Under the pieces are notes generated by a model. That model had not been told where the DNA came from, made no database searches, and worked only from the letters and a program-made list of their open reading frames with translations. Shown here piece after piece: positions 8,128-15,430 of a stretch of DNA of 16,484 bases; within the stretch, counting starts at the first letter, position 1, and the number at the start of each line of letters is the position of its first letter. Origin of the DNA: Bacteroidales bacterium UBA1769 (GTDB taxonomy: Bacteria > Bacteroidota > Bacteroidia > Bacteroidales > UBA932); NCBI GenBank assembly GCA_002314725.1, contig DCGV01000133.1, positions 1 to 16,484 of the forward strand, read 5' to 3'. Position numbers and translations under genes: made by a program.

Positions 8128-9614
8128 CACCTAACTTTTATATAGCCCATATCTGACAAAATGTCGTACAACGATTGTGTGCGAGGATTTGTGGTATTGG
8201 GGTAAATTGTTTCTATATGAATAACTTTTCCGTCATCAAGCATAAACTTACATAGATTCGCACTAGTGTTGCCCATTTTTGAATAAGCGGTAATAATATG
8301 CTCATTCATTATTCTGACAATTGCTTTCTTGACAATCTCGCTAATATTATTTTTTAAATATTTGCCGATATAGCAATCTAGTGCTTGAGAAAGAGTGCCA
8401 TTATTATGTGAAAGATTATTTTTTTGCTCAAAATCAATAATATTACCAGCAAAAGGGCGAGTTTCTATCCATATTCTAGCCATTAACCAAAAAGCCATAC
8501 CTGCTGCTTCTCCAAAGGGTTTTGACTTAACTTTTTCTTTCAACTCAGTTAATTGATCTGGAACTGAAATTTCATTCATGCAGAAGCTGTCTTCCAGTGT
8601 TTCGCCGTCAAAGTTCTTCAAAGTGCCTGACATCATTTGTTCATGACACAAATTGATAAATCCTGATTCGGACAAAAGCGCATTATTCTGCTCCGCACAA
8701 TGAAGTATGTGTAGAAAGATTGTTTCAAGTGAATAATGGAAAGCTTCGCATAGATAATAGAAGTACCAGCCAAATTTTGCTCCGGTATTGTCAGATTCGG
8801 AATGTTGCAGATACATGTATTTTGGAAAGTTCTGAACATTAGTCTTTCTATCGTTTATAGCTGGGAGAAACAATTCTATAGTTTCTTGACGAAGATTTTT
8901 CTTATTTTTAGAATTGCTTATTAGAAGATTGTTCAGGGATTTCCATTCTTCGGTATCTTTTCTGACAGAATTGATAGCCATCTGTTTTAGCTGTTTAGTA
9001 TCTGCCAAACAAATATCTCCATTCAAAACACATTGAAGGAAATGCTCTAATGTTTTGTCATCAATGCTGTTTTGGTATGCCTCTGCTAATTTAATGCCAT
9101 CTTCTTCCAACTGGAACCCTGCTTTACTATAATTTACCAGGTTAAGCGCAATCAAAGAACCTACATAATACTGGCCAAACGCTCCTGATGGTCGAGTCCA
9201 GTATTTTCTTCCAGGAGTATCAACATCTGCTCCTTCAATTAGATTACAATGATCTACAATTAAGCGACTCGGAAAAAAATCAGATCCTGGAATGGCAGTG
9301 GTTGCTTCTATTATGCCCTTGAGGGTTAAATTGTGCATCATAAAAGCCAGTGCCAATTCTGCTCTTCTAATATAATTGTATTGGTGAAGGGTCGATCCGC
9401 TTTTTAAATGGATGTCATAGAATTGGCTTAATAACCAGCAATAGAAACTATAATATCTAACTCTATGTGTTTGGTTTGTAATTCCGGGTAATAAGCAGCT
9501 GTATGTAGCTACGGAACTATTCTCAATACCAAGAGGGTCCCTGCCTCTTTTAAAACCTTCGTTTGAAGCCCAGAAGATCTCATTTGTGTTTTTAATAGAG
9601 AATTTATTGCTCAT
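8127..9614 (-). CDS. Unknown 495-residue protein, first gene of the PLD operon
   Basis: I cannot name this family. Two segments look family-like: PGITNQTHRVRYYSFYCW (residues 43-60), basic and aromatic, and a G-rich turn RPSGAFGQYYVGSL (141-154). The remainder is helical, with no signal peptide or clear membrane helix and no recognisable catalytic motif. The stop TGA overlaps the ATG of the PLD gene by one base, which implies balanced production and probably physical partnership. A -7 element at 9701-9709 leaves a leader of about 80 nt with a small CCCAT/ATGGG hairpin. The gene is AT-rich like the three genes behind it. It could be the target-sensing or regulatory partner of the PLD nuclease, but that is inference. 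Confidence 0.8.
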   Translation of the reverse strand: MSNKFSIKNTNEIFWASNEGFKRGRDPLGIENSSVATYSCLLPGITNQTHRVRYYSFYCWLLSQFYDIHLKSGSTLHQYNYIRRAELALAFMMHNLTLKGIIEATTAIPGSDFFPSRLIVDHCNLIEGADVDTPGRKYWTRPSGAFGQYYVGSLIALNLVNYSKAGFQLEEDGIKLAEAYQNSIDDKTLEHFLQCVLNGDICLADTKQLKQMAINSVRKDTEEWKSLNNLLISNSKNKKNLRQETIELFLPAINDRKTNVQNFPKYMYLQHSESDNTGAKFGWYFYYLCEAFHYSLETIFLHILHCAEQNNALLSESGFINLCHEQMMSGTLKNFDGETLEDSFCMNEISVPDQLTELKEKVKSKPFGEAAGMAFWLMARIWIETRPFAGNIIDFEQKNNLSHNNGTLSQALDCYIGKYLKNNISEIVKKAIVRIMNEHIITAYSKMGNTSANLCKFMLDDGKVIHIETIYPNTTNPRTQSLYDILSDMGYIKVR

Positions 9615-9700
9615 AACATGTAGTATATGATATTTGAAGTAGGTATTGTCTAAAAGACTGTAAAGATTGCTCCCATTGAATTATGGGACCAATTCCGGGG

Positions 9701-9709
9701 TCAAAGATA
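9701..9709 (-). promoter_or_regulatory. -7 element of the four-gene PLD operon
   Basis: The minus strand reads TATCTTTGA. The nearest TTTG (9736-9733) is 23 bp upstream, longer than the usual 19-21, so the promoter may be weak or activator-dependent. It would drive the genes from 9614 to 3030. Confidence 0.5.
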
Positions 9710-9847
9710 CTAAAAAAATATATATCTTGGTACAAAACGAGCAAAAAACATTCAGAAAAAGTTGTTAAGGTAGCGAAAACATGAAAAAATCAAGTCAAAA
9801 TAAGGTCTATCTTGGATGGCTTCATACTTGAGACCCTCATTATGTCA

Positions 9848-10435
9848 CTATTGTTTTTCGTCTGGCAGAACTTGGCAAATGTGTAGGCTAGTGGGAATAT
9901 CGTTGTCTTCTCCATATTTACGAAGGGCATCTTCTGCCTCGTCCTCAGAGCTGGCAAATATTTCGAGTTCTGAGACTAGCCACTGACACATTTCTGCTAG
10001 TGTATCGAAAGATTCTGGTTCATAGTCTTCTCTGTCTACAACGTAGCGAGTAGAGAAGTATTTGCAATCTACGTCGTTGGTAGTCATGGTACCATCGTCC
10101 ATGCACTCACAGTAATAAAAAATCTTGATTGATGGAAAATGCTGGCGGAGGAAGTCATAAATCTCGTAGGGCGCGTGCCAAGCTGATTCTGCTTCAAGAT
10201 ACAGGCATTTTTCGTTTTCGAGCTCATATCTGCTGATACTACCGCGGCAATCTACTTCAGGATTTTCACCCAGCAATTCCCTTAGAATGTATCCCCACCA
10301 CATGTGGCCATAGTATTCCGCCGAGCGCTTCTCATGCTCGGGATGTTGGTCTACACGCAATAAAAGCTCATAGAGGTTTCGAATATCTTCCCCGCACCCC
10401 TCAATATAGTGCGTCGTATAAGCATAATTCGGCAT
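9848..10435 (-). CDS. Hypothetical 195-residue acidic protein, Api92/YubB-like
   Basis: A strongly acidic protein beginning MPNYAYTTHYIEG. The segment AESAWHAPYEIYDFLRQHF followed by SIKIFYYCECMDDG recalls the ferredoxin-like domain of Api92/YubB proteins from phages and plasmids, where an aromatic-Pro turn, a helix, 'P-x-I' and an acidic 'YxxE' strand follow in order. This match is by eye and weak. Start 10435 is preferred because related proteins begin M-x-N and because the promoter at 10474-10505 leaves a ~30 nt leader. An upstream ATG at 10459 would add eight residues. It is separated from the genes on both sides by its own promoter and by the promoter of the next operon. Mimicry of nucleic acid or binding of basic proteins is possible from the acidity. 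Confidence 0.7.
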   Translation of the reverse strand: MPNYAYTTHYIEGCGEDIRNLYELLLRVDQHPEHEKRSAEYYGHMWWGYILRELLGENPEVDCRGSISRYELENEKCLYLEAESAWHAPYEIYDFLRQHFPSIKIFYYCECMDDGTMTTNDVDCKYFSTRYVVDREDYEPESFDTLAEMCQWLVSELEIFASSEDEAEDALRKYGEDNDIPTSLHICQVLPDEKQ

Positions 10436-10473
10436 TTGCAACGACTTTATGATTAGCATTCATTTTGTCGTCG

Positions 10474-10505
10474 CAAAGAACGTAGATCTTTTTTGATCCT
10501 CCAAA
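10474..10505 (-). promoter_or_regulatory. Promoter of the 195-residue gene
   Basis: On the minus strand TTTG (10505-10502) and GTTCTTTG (10481-10474) are separated by exactly 20 bp. The TTTG half of the -7 box is intact but the TA is degenerate. Two of the five clustered GATC sites fall inside the spacer. Confidence 0.45.
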
Positions 10506-10546
10506 TTTCTTTGATCTATTTAGATCTATTTCACTTGATTTAGATC
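10485..10546. promoter_or_regulatory. Cluster of five near-phased GATC sites
   Basis: GATC begins at 10485, 10495, 10513, 10523 and 10543, spaced 10, 18, 10 and 20 bp, so the sites lie close to one face of the helix. Several are extended palindromes (AGATCT, TAGATCTA) or repeats of TTTAGATC. They overlap and precede the promoter of the 195-residue gene, which suggests a multi-site operator or a methylation-sensitive switch. Confidence 0.45.
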
Positions 10547-10569
10547 AGGTTGAAGGATTGCTTCGATTT

Positions 10570-11328
10570 CTATAGCGCCATCAACGTGCCATCCTTGATG
10601 ACCAAATGCTTATCGAACAATACGCCGGTATTGGTGATCTCAATGGTGCCAACTATGACCTCGATGCTGGCAGTCTGATGCCGAACCAGGAATCTGTTGC
10701 CATTGCCGAAGATTTTTACTTCGCCGAAGTTGTGCTTGATTTCTTTGAGGGGAGCTAACTTATAGAACACGCCATCGGCAATAGACAGGAGGTGGTAGCC
10801 CGTTTTGGCAACAACTACCTGTAATTGACCATCGGCAAACACTTTGCTCGATTTGACGTATTCAAGGGTCTTGGTTGTTTTGGCTCCGGTTCCGGTTTTA
10901 ACCTTCTCGACTGGGGCTGGTGGAAAGTTACTAGCGTTGACAATCTCGTTATACTCGGCCTCAGTAATAATTCGGACGCCATTGCGCCAGAATCTGCCGT
11001 CAGAGGTCTCGTAGTGCGAGCCATCAGCCTTCTGGAATGGCACGCCATACTGGAACTCCTTATAGTCAAGGATTTCAGCTCTAAGGTTGTTGAACTCGGT
11101 ATCACTGATGGCACCTATAGTCGCAGTACCGAAATAATGAGGTCCTTCGAGCAGTCGCTTCAGATGCTTGTTGTCCTCATTCTTTCCACTACGATAATAG
11201 ATCACTTGAGTACCAGGTACCAGTATCTTCTGATACAATTTTGGGAAGGTGTATTCTATTCCCACTACGTCGTGATAGACCAGATTAGGGCCTCCACCGT
11301 TGTCGACGATTACTGCGTAGTTTGGCAT
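10570..11328 (-). CDS. 252-residue protein with EVE/PUA-like N-terminal domain
   Basis: The N-terminus reads MPNYAVIVDNGG, then YTFPKLYQKILVPGTQVIYYR (residues ~26-46) and PHYFGTATIG (63-72). This is the pattern I associate with an EVE/PUA-like fold found at the front of some HNH nucleases and near DUF3427 helicases, where it is thought to read modified bases. Residues ~106-131 (ETSDGRFWRNGVRIITEAEYNEI) are a linker, and the last ~90 residues are beta-rich and unrecognised. No HNH motif is present, so this looks like a stand-alone reader with a different C-terminal domain. It starts 15 bp after the helicase stop and is the last gene of the XRE-helicase operon. It is likely a recognition partner of the helicase, but that is inference. 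Confidence 0.75.
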   Translation of the reverse strand: MPNYAVIVDNGGGPNLVYHDVVGIEYTFPKLYQKILVPGTQVIYYRSGKNEDNKHLKRLLEGPHYFGTATIGAISDTEFNNLRAEILDYKEFQYGVPFQKADGSHYETSDGRFWRNGVRIITEAEYNEIVNASNFPPAPVEKVKTGTGAKTTKTLEYVKSSKVFADGQLQVVVAKTGYHLLSIADGVFYKLAPLKEIKHNFGEVKIFGNGNRFLVRHQTASIEVIVGTIEITNTGVLFDKHLVIKDGTLMAL

Positions 11329-11343
11329 ATTATTGAATGTTGA

Positions 11344-14300
11344 TTAACCGATTGCCACATATTTCCCTGCATAACTAAAAACAGAGGCTGGCATTAAAGT
11401 TTTAAGTTTCCAAAGAATCTGCATTGGACGAGAGCCACTCCATTTCTCGAGATTCACCTGACCAAGATAAACATAGCCCATAGTGCGAGATTGATCATCA
11501 GGATGGTCTGACTGCTTACGAACAAAAAGGAGCATCGTGTTCGTTCCGTTGATATATTCTTGTCCAGACTGTGAGGTTGGAGAAACTTTGTTCTGAGTCT
11601 CCCAATTAAACATCTCACGGCTCTGTGCGAAGTCGTTGTAATTTGTATTCGAGCCTTCCTCTCGATCTTTGATAATGTCTACGAACATCGCTTCAAGAGC
11701 CAGCGTCCTGTTACGTTCCACCCCTTCACGACAAGAAGATTTTCGGTCGAGGGTTGAGGTGCCAATGGAAGCAAATATTTCGTCTTTTGTGTAAATGCCA
11801 TGAAGCTTGAGTGGCATACTGGATTTGAAGATTGAATTATCTTCTTTTTCAAGAGCTTCGCATCGATTTATTAGTATAGGGATTAGCTCTTCCAATTCAG
11901 AGATAAATACCTTGTCGCCGCTGAGTTCGTTGAACATATCCTGGATCGAGGAAAAGACATTTGCTTCTTGGAAAACGTCGTAATAAAACATTAATGCCTG
12001 TTTGAGCTCAATGTTACTCAAATCTGCCTCTTTCAACCTAAATCTTTTTTCAACAAGTTTCTTGATGAATGAAAAATAAGAGTAGGAATCGACCGAGAGC
12101 CATTTCTTATAAACAGCTCTTTTCAATTCGACGGTGAAACGAGAATGGGTTTCCCTGACTTCTGCAATAGTACAAAGATCTGACCACGTGCTTACCTTAT
12201 AGATGCGTTCGACTGGTATACGTGTGAGACGGATGAAATTTGCCAATGTAAGTGGTACATCGTAGTTTTGTGAGAATGTCTTAATCGAAGTGATAATCTT
12301 GCTTTTCTGAAAACTTCTGATAAATCCGTTTATATTATTCAGTATCTCCTCATACGCCTTCTTTTCTAAAGTGATGGAACAGCCGAGTGGCATGTGGGGA
12401 AATCCATGATCAATCTCTTCGGGGACACTCATTGACGTTTTGCCTATCATTGCACGGAAGCGATCTGAATAGTTGAACTCAGCACGAGAATGGCCTACGA
12501 AATCGAGCACCGTAAGATGGGTCTTTCCTTCAGCTTTTCGCAGTCCTCGACCAAATTGTTGGAGGAATACAGTTACACTTTCTGTCGGACGCAAGAAGAG
12601 CACCGTATCAATCGCAGGAATGTCGACACCCTCGTTGAACATATCTACTACAAACAGATAATTGATATCTTTGTCTCGAAGTTTGCGTAGCTTCCCTGCT
12701 CTTTCGTTAGCATTCTCGCTGGTCAAGATGTCCGTTTTTAACCCTGCAAGCGTGAATTTGGCATTCATAAACTTTGCATGCTGCTGGTCAACACAAAAAC
12801 ATAGTGCACAAACATTGTGAGGATCAGGAATATACTTCTCCATTGCACGAAGTATAGTCTCTGTTCGATTGTCATTTGCTGTGTATGCTGCCGAAAGCTC
12901 AGAAGTAACGAACTTACCTCTTGCCCATCCAACCTGCGAAATGTCTGTATCGTCACTAACACCATAATAATGATATGGAGCAAGCAATCCATTATTCAAA
13001 GCCGTGGCAAGTCGAATTTCAGCAGAAATATGTCCGTCAAAAAATTCGGTAATATCCTGCCCATCCATACGTTCGGGGGTAGCTGTAAGGCCTAATAGAA
13101 TCTTCGGTCTGAAATGCTGTAAGATTCGCTGATAACTATCCGCAACGATATGATGAGCCTCATCGAATATGATGTAGTCATAATAATCATGAGCCAGGGT
13201 AAGTGAATTCAAACGGTTGTGTAGCATATCTTTTGATGCAAACAAACACTTGTATGAAGTAGGCTCATTGTCACCATACCACATATCTCCGAAATTGGGA
13301 TCTCCCAATACCTGTCTGAAAGTAGCACAAGCTTGCTTGATTATTTCTTCTCGATGAACAACAAACAAGAAAGTACAGTCAGGATTTGACTCTCGATAGC
13401 GTTTGAAATCAAAAGCCGAAATTACAGTCTTTCCTGTGCCAGTTGCAGCAACGACAAGATTTCGGAAATGTCCATGAACCGAGCGTTCCACTTCTAACCG
13501 TTCAAGTATTTCGGTCTGATATTCTTTTGCCTTCATCAGATCTAATACCGAATAGTCGAATCCTTCGTGGTTGTTAGCTGTTCCAGATAATGCCTGTTTC
13601 AGTCTGTCATCATCCTTACCAGGGGTATAAGTTTCGAAAGCTTCGTCATTCCAATAAGTCTCAAACGAGTTCTTGATTGTAGCTACCACTTCTGGCATTT
13701 CTGGTTCTGTAACCTTAATATTCCATTCGAGTCCTTCTGTCAAAGCTGGTCCGGAAATATTCGAAGATCCTATATAGGCTGTATGAAAGCCTGAATTGCG
13801 TAGGAACAGGTAAGCTTTTGCATGTAGGCGGTCACGGTCTGAATTATAAGAGATTTTTACCTGCGTATTGGGTAACGATGCAAGACGTTTTACTGCCTTG
13901 AAATCAGTTGCCTGCATATACGTAGTTGTGATTACACGGAGTCTATTTCCGGCATTAACGTGTTTTTTCAGTTCTTGTTCAATCTCATTCAACCCACTTA
14001 ACTTAATAAAAGACACCAGAAAACAAATGTCATCTGATGAAAGAATCTCTTTACGCAACTCACTTCCTAAACTAACACCATTGTTATGGCCCGTAAACAA
14101 ATGGCTTCTAGAAAGTGTTGTAGCAGGGGTAATAGACTTAATATATTCGGCAATATCAGGGAATTCGCACCGTGTCTTATCGATCACAGCAGTAAGGATT
14201 GAGGCTTCAGCTTCAATCAAATTGTTCTTATAGTCTTCAATATCGAATTTGCTTGATATATGGCGAATGATATCATTAACTAAGTCTTTACATTTCTCTA

Positions 14301-14490
14301 CCCCATTCTCCTCATTGTCGAAAGAATGGAACAATTCATTCACGATTTGAAGCAAATATTTGCTCAAATAAACAGCAACATCTTTATTTGTAAGTTTGCG
14401 CGTACCAATAAAGAATCTACTTGAGTCCAAACTATCTAACTTCGTTTGAAATAGATTGTTTATTATTTGCTCGTATAGACCAAATTCCAT
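11344..14490 (-). CDS. PLD nuclease-SF2 helicase-DUF3427 fusion protein
   Basis: A 1048-residue protein in three parts. A PLD-type nuclease domain (residues ~130-290) shows RLHAKAYL (His223, Lys225) and GSSN (241-244). An SF2 DEAD/DEAH helicase (~320-680) shows Walker A AATGTGKT (348-355), DEAH (443-446), TATPE (469-473) and motif VI QQFGRGLR (644-651). The C-terminal ~350 residues match the DUF3427 layout, ending with WETQNKVSPTS, LLFVRK, YLGQVNL and RPMQILWKL. All key residues seem intact. The frame can be opened 15 bp earlier at TTG 14505, overlapping the XRE stop, but ATG 14490 gives the expected start. ATP-driven DNA translocation coupled to cleavage, in the manner of a restriction enzyme, is the likely activity. 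The XRE gene is 11 bp upstream and the EVE-like gene 15 bp downstream. Confidence 0.92.
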   Translation of the reverse strand: MEFGLYEQIINNLFQTKLDSLDSSRFFIGTRKLTNKDVAVYLSKYLLQIVNELFHSFDNEENGVEKCKDLVNDIIRHISSKFDIEDYKNNLIEAEASILTAVIDKTRCEFPDIAEYIKSITPATTLSRSHLFTGHNNGVSLGSELRKEILSSDDICFLVSFIKLSGLNEIEQELKKHVNAGNRLRVITTTYMQATDFKAVKRLASLPNTQVKISYNSDRDRLHAKAYLFLRNSGFHTAYIGSSNISGPALTEGLEWNIKVTEPEMPEVVATIKNSFETYWNDEAFETYTPGKDDDRLKQALSGTANNHEGFDYSVLDLMKAKEYQTEILERLEVERSVHGHFRNLVVAATGTGKTVISAFDFKRYRESNPDCTFLFVVHREEIIKQACATFRQVLGDPNFGDMWYGDNEPTSYKCLFASKDMLHNRLNSLTLAHDYYDYIIFDEAHHIVADSYQRILQHFRPKILLGLTATPERMDGQDITEFFDGHISAEIRLATALNNGLLAPYHYYGVSDDTDISQVGWARGKFVTSELSAAYTANDNRTETILRAMEKYIPDPHNVCALCFCVDQQHAKFMNAKFTLAGLKTDILTSENANERAGKLRKLRDKDINYLFVVDMFNEGVDIPAIDTVLFLRPTESVTVFLQQFGRGLRKAEGKTHLTVLDFVGHSRAEFNYSDRFRAMIGKTSMSVPEEIDHGFPHMPLGCSITLEKKAYEEILNNINGFIRSFQKSKIITSIKTFSQNYDVPLTLANFIRLTRIPVERIYKVSTWSDLCTIAEVRETHSRFTVELKRAVYKKWLSVDSYSYFSFIKKLVEKRFRLKEADLSNIELKQALMFYYDVFQEANVFSSIQDMFNELSGDKVFISELEELIPILINRCEALEKEDNSIFKSSMPLKLHGIYTKDEIFASIGTSTLDRKSSCREGVERNRTLALEAMFVDIIKDREEGSNTNYNDFAQSREMFNWETQNKVSPTSQSGQEYINGTNTMLLFVRKQSDHPDDQSRTMGYVYLGQVNLEKWSGSRPMQILWKLKTLMPASVFSYAGKYVAIG

Positions 14491-14501
14491 ACAATTGAAT
14501 A

Positions 14502-14714
14502 TCAAAAATTCATTACTGTGCTTAACTTCACACCTAGTCCTTCAGCTATCATCACCAAAGACTTGTAAGATGGATTCCGCTCTCCTCGTTCTAACATGCT
14601 AATGTAATTACGATTGCATTGGCACTTTTCAGCGAGGGCGGCCTGAGTGAGTTTTTTTTCCAATCGAATCTCTCTGATTCGATTGCCTAATTGGACAAGT
14701 ATCGGGTCGTTCAT
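14502..14714 (-). CDS. XRE/Cro-family regulator, controller-protein-like
   Basis: A 70-residue protein that is essentially one helix-turn-helix domain. KKLTQAALAEKCQCNRNYISMLERGERNPS (residues ~20-49) holds the recognition helix, followed by a short helix pair (YKSLVMIAEGLG). Size and layout resemble controller proteins of restriction-modification operons, which dimerise on palindromic operators and tune the operon they lead. It is the first gene of the operon with the PLD-helicase. Its promoter is ~170 bp upstream, with a leader containing a hairpin and a small ORF. Candidate operators (GTGTACtATtG) lie at this promoter and at that of the divergent XRE gene. Autoregulation is inferred. Confidence 0.88.
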   Translation of the reverse strand: MNDPILVQLGNRIREIRLEKKLTQAALAEKCQCNRNYISMLERGERNPSYKSLVMIAEGLGVKLSTVMNF

Positions 14715-14733
14715 ATTCCTACAATAAGTATCA

Positions 14734-14826
14734 TTACAAAACAGAAGAGGAACACCTTGTGGTGTCCCTCTTCAAGCAGGTTACTAATCGAATTCTGTAG
14801 ATTATCTCTATGTGTTTATCTATCAT
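14734..14826 (-). CDS. Possible 30-residue leader peptide
   Basis: A complete ATG-to-TAA frame (MIDKHIEIIYRIRLVTCLKR and ten more residues, ending SSSVL) lies in the leader of the XRE-helicase mRNA. It overlaps the stem-loop at 14745-14772 and stops 19 nt before the XRE start. Translation through the hairpin could influence whether it forms. There is no recognisable family and the frame is short enough to be chance. Confidence 0.25.
   Translation of the reverse strand: MIDKHIEIIYRIRLVTCLKRDTTRCSSSVL
14745..14772 (-). terminator. Leader stem-loop (attenuator-like) before the XRE-helicase operon
   Basis: AAGAGGGACACC-ACAA-GGTGTTCCTCTT forms a 12-pair stem with a four-base loop. The only non-canonical pair is a G-U wobble on minus-strand RNA (A-C mismatch on plus), so it is likely to act in the minus-strand transcript. 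CTGTTTTG follows, a short U-rich run. It sits between the promoter (14882-14913) and the XRE start, the place expected for an attenuator. Confidence 0.5.
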
Positions 14827-14881
14827 GATTCAAATAGATTATAACGTGACGGAACTATCCCTCGTCACTGTTTATTCGCCC

Positions 14882-14913
14882 GCAAAGATAACAAAAAAAT
14901 CAATAATATGCAC
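14882..14913 (-). promoter_or_regulatory. Promoter of the XRE-helicase-EVE operon
   Basis: The minus strand reads TATCTTTGC at 14890-14882. Twenty bp upstream the -33 position is GTG (14913-14911) instead of TTG, and lies inside the candidate operator 14910-14923. Occupation of the operator would block the -33 box. Confidence 0.6.
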
Positions 14914-14923
14914 TATCGTACAC
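14910..14923 (-). promoter_or_regulatory. Candidate XRE operator, copy 1
   Basis: The minus strand reads GTGTACGATAGTGC, matching the two plus-strand copies at 15004 and 15044 in 12 and 9 of 14 positions. It overlaps the -33 box of the leftward promoter. Confidence 0.5.
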
Positions 14924-14943
14924 ATTATTTTTGCAAAATTTGT

Positions 14944-14963
14944 GTATTTCTATATAGAAATAC
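14944..14963. promoter_or_regulatory. Perfect 20 bp palindrome between divergent promoters
   Basis: GTATTTCTATATAGAAATAC is fully self-complementary and lies between the leftward and rightward XRE promoters. It has the size expected of a site for a dimeric XRE protein. Confidence 0.45.
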
Positions 14964-15003
14964 CCGAAAACGAAGATTTTTGGGACGAAAAAATGAGGTT
15001 TAG

Positions 15004-15017
15004 GTGTACTATTGTGC
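15004..15017 (+). promoter_or_regulatory. Candidate XRE operator, copy 2
   Basis: GTGTACTATTGTGC, whose first 11 bases recur exactly 40 bp downstream at 15044. Confidence 0.5.
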
Positions 15018-15043
15018 GCGGAAATGTAGCTTTTAACACAAAT

Positions 15044-15057
15044 GTGTACTATTGGAC
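15044..15057 (+). promoter_or_regulatory. Candidate XRE operator, copy 3
   Basis: GTGTACTATTGGAC lies directly before the -33 TTG (15059-15061) of the rightward XRE gene, mirroring the position of copy 1 at the leftward promoter. Confidence 0.5.
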
Positions 15058-15058
15058 G

Positions 15059-15090
15059 TTGACATTAACATTTGAGCGCTTTATCTTTGC
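15059..15090 (+). promoter_or_regulatory. Consensus Bacteroidetes promoter of the rightward XRE gene
   Basis: TTG (15059-15061), a 20 bp spacer and TATCTTTGC (15082-15090). The ATG follows at 15127, giving a leader of about 30 nt. Confidence 0.7.
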
Positions 15091-15126
15091 GCCCAGAATT
15101 TGTAACTATAAAAAACGAAGGGAACG

Positions 15127-15351
15127 ATGGGTACTGAGATTGAAGTAAAGATTGGTCGTGAGATTGTGAGGGCTAGACGTGCGAAGCACTGGAGCCAGGA
15201 GCGGTTGGCGCGTGAGGCTGGGGTGAGTCGGCACTACCTCAGTGAGGTGGAGAATGGATCGAGGCAGGTGTCGGTATCGATGGTGGTGAGAATCTGGTCG
15301 GTGCTGACTGAGACGGAGGTCGGGGAATTGTTTCGGGTGTTGGGGATCTAG
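15127..15351 (+). CDS. Small XRE-family DNA-binding regulator
   Basis: A 74-residue single-domain helix-turn-helix protein: SQERLAREAGVSRHYLSEVE (residues ~23-42) is the HTH, with Arg-rich residues before it. Such proteins serve as antitoxins (HipB-type) or controllers of defence genes. It is one of few plus-strand genes in the window and is divergent from the XRE-helicase operon, sharing the intergenic operator candidates. Its coding sequence is conspicuously G-rich (many GTG, GAG, CGG codons) compared with the AT-rich intergenic DNA before it. No partner gene follows; the next 1.1 kb is repeats. It may repress its own and the opposing promoter, or be a remnant whose downstream partner was replaced by repeats. 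Confidence 0.85.
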   Translation: MGTEIEVKIGREIVRARRAKHWSQERLAREAGVSRHYLSEVENGSRQVSVSMVVRIWSVLTETEVGELFRVLGI

Positions 15352-15373
15352 AAGACCCACCCCCGACTCCCTC

Positions 15374-15428
15374 GATAAATCTCGTCTTCTCGCTGAGGGC
15401 TTATCAAGCCCTCTATTCGCTGCGAGGA
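15374..15428. repeat. 55 bp hairpin insertion inside a C-rich repeat
   Basis: Compared with the copy at 15621-15660, the repeat here is interrupted by 55 bp. The interrupting DNA is itself a hairpin: GAGGGCTT-ATC-AAGCCCTC at 15395-15413, flanked by an outer CTCG/CGAG pair. It lies just after the XRE stop and could also end that transcript, although no U-tract follows. Confidence 0.55.
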
Positions 15429-15430
15429 CC

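Noticed and set aside
14491..14505. TTG start of the helicase overlapping the XRE stop
   Set aside because: ATG 14490, 11 bp after the XRE stop, gives a normal start with usual operon spacing. The TTG is possible but less likely.
15127..15351. Plus-strand XRE gene as HipB of a HipAB toxin-antitoxin pair
   Set aside because: No HipA-like or other partner gene follows; only repeats are present downstream.
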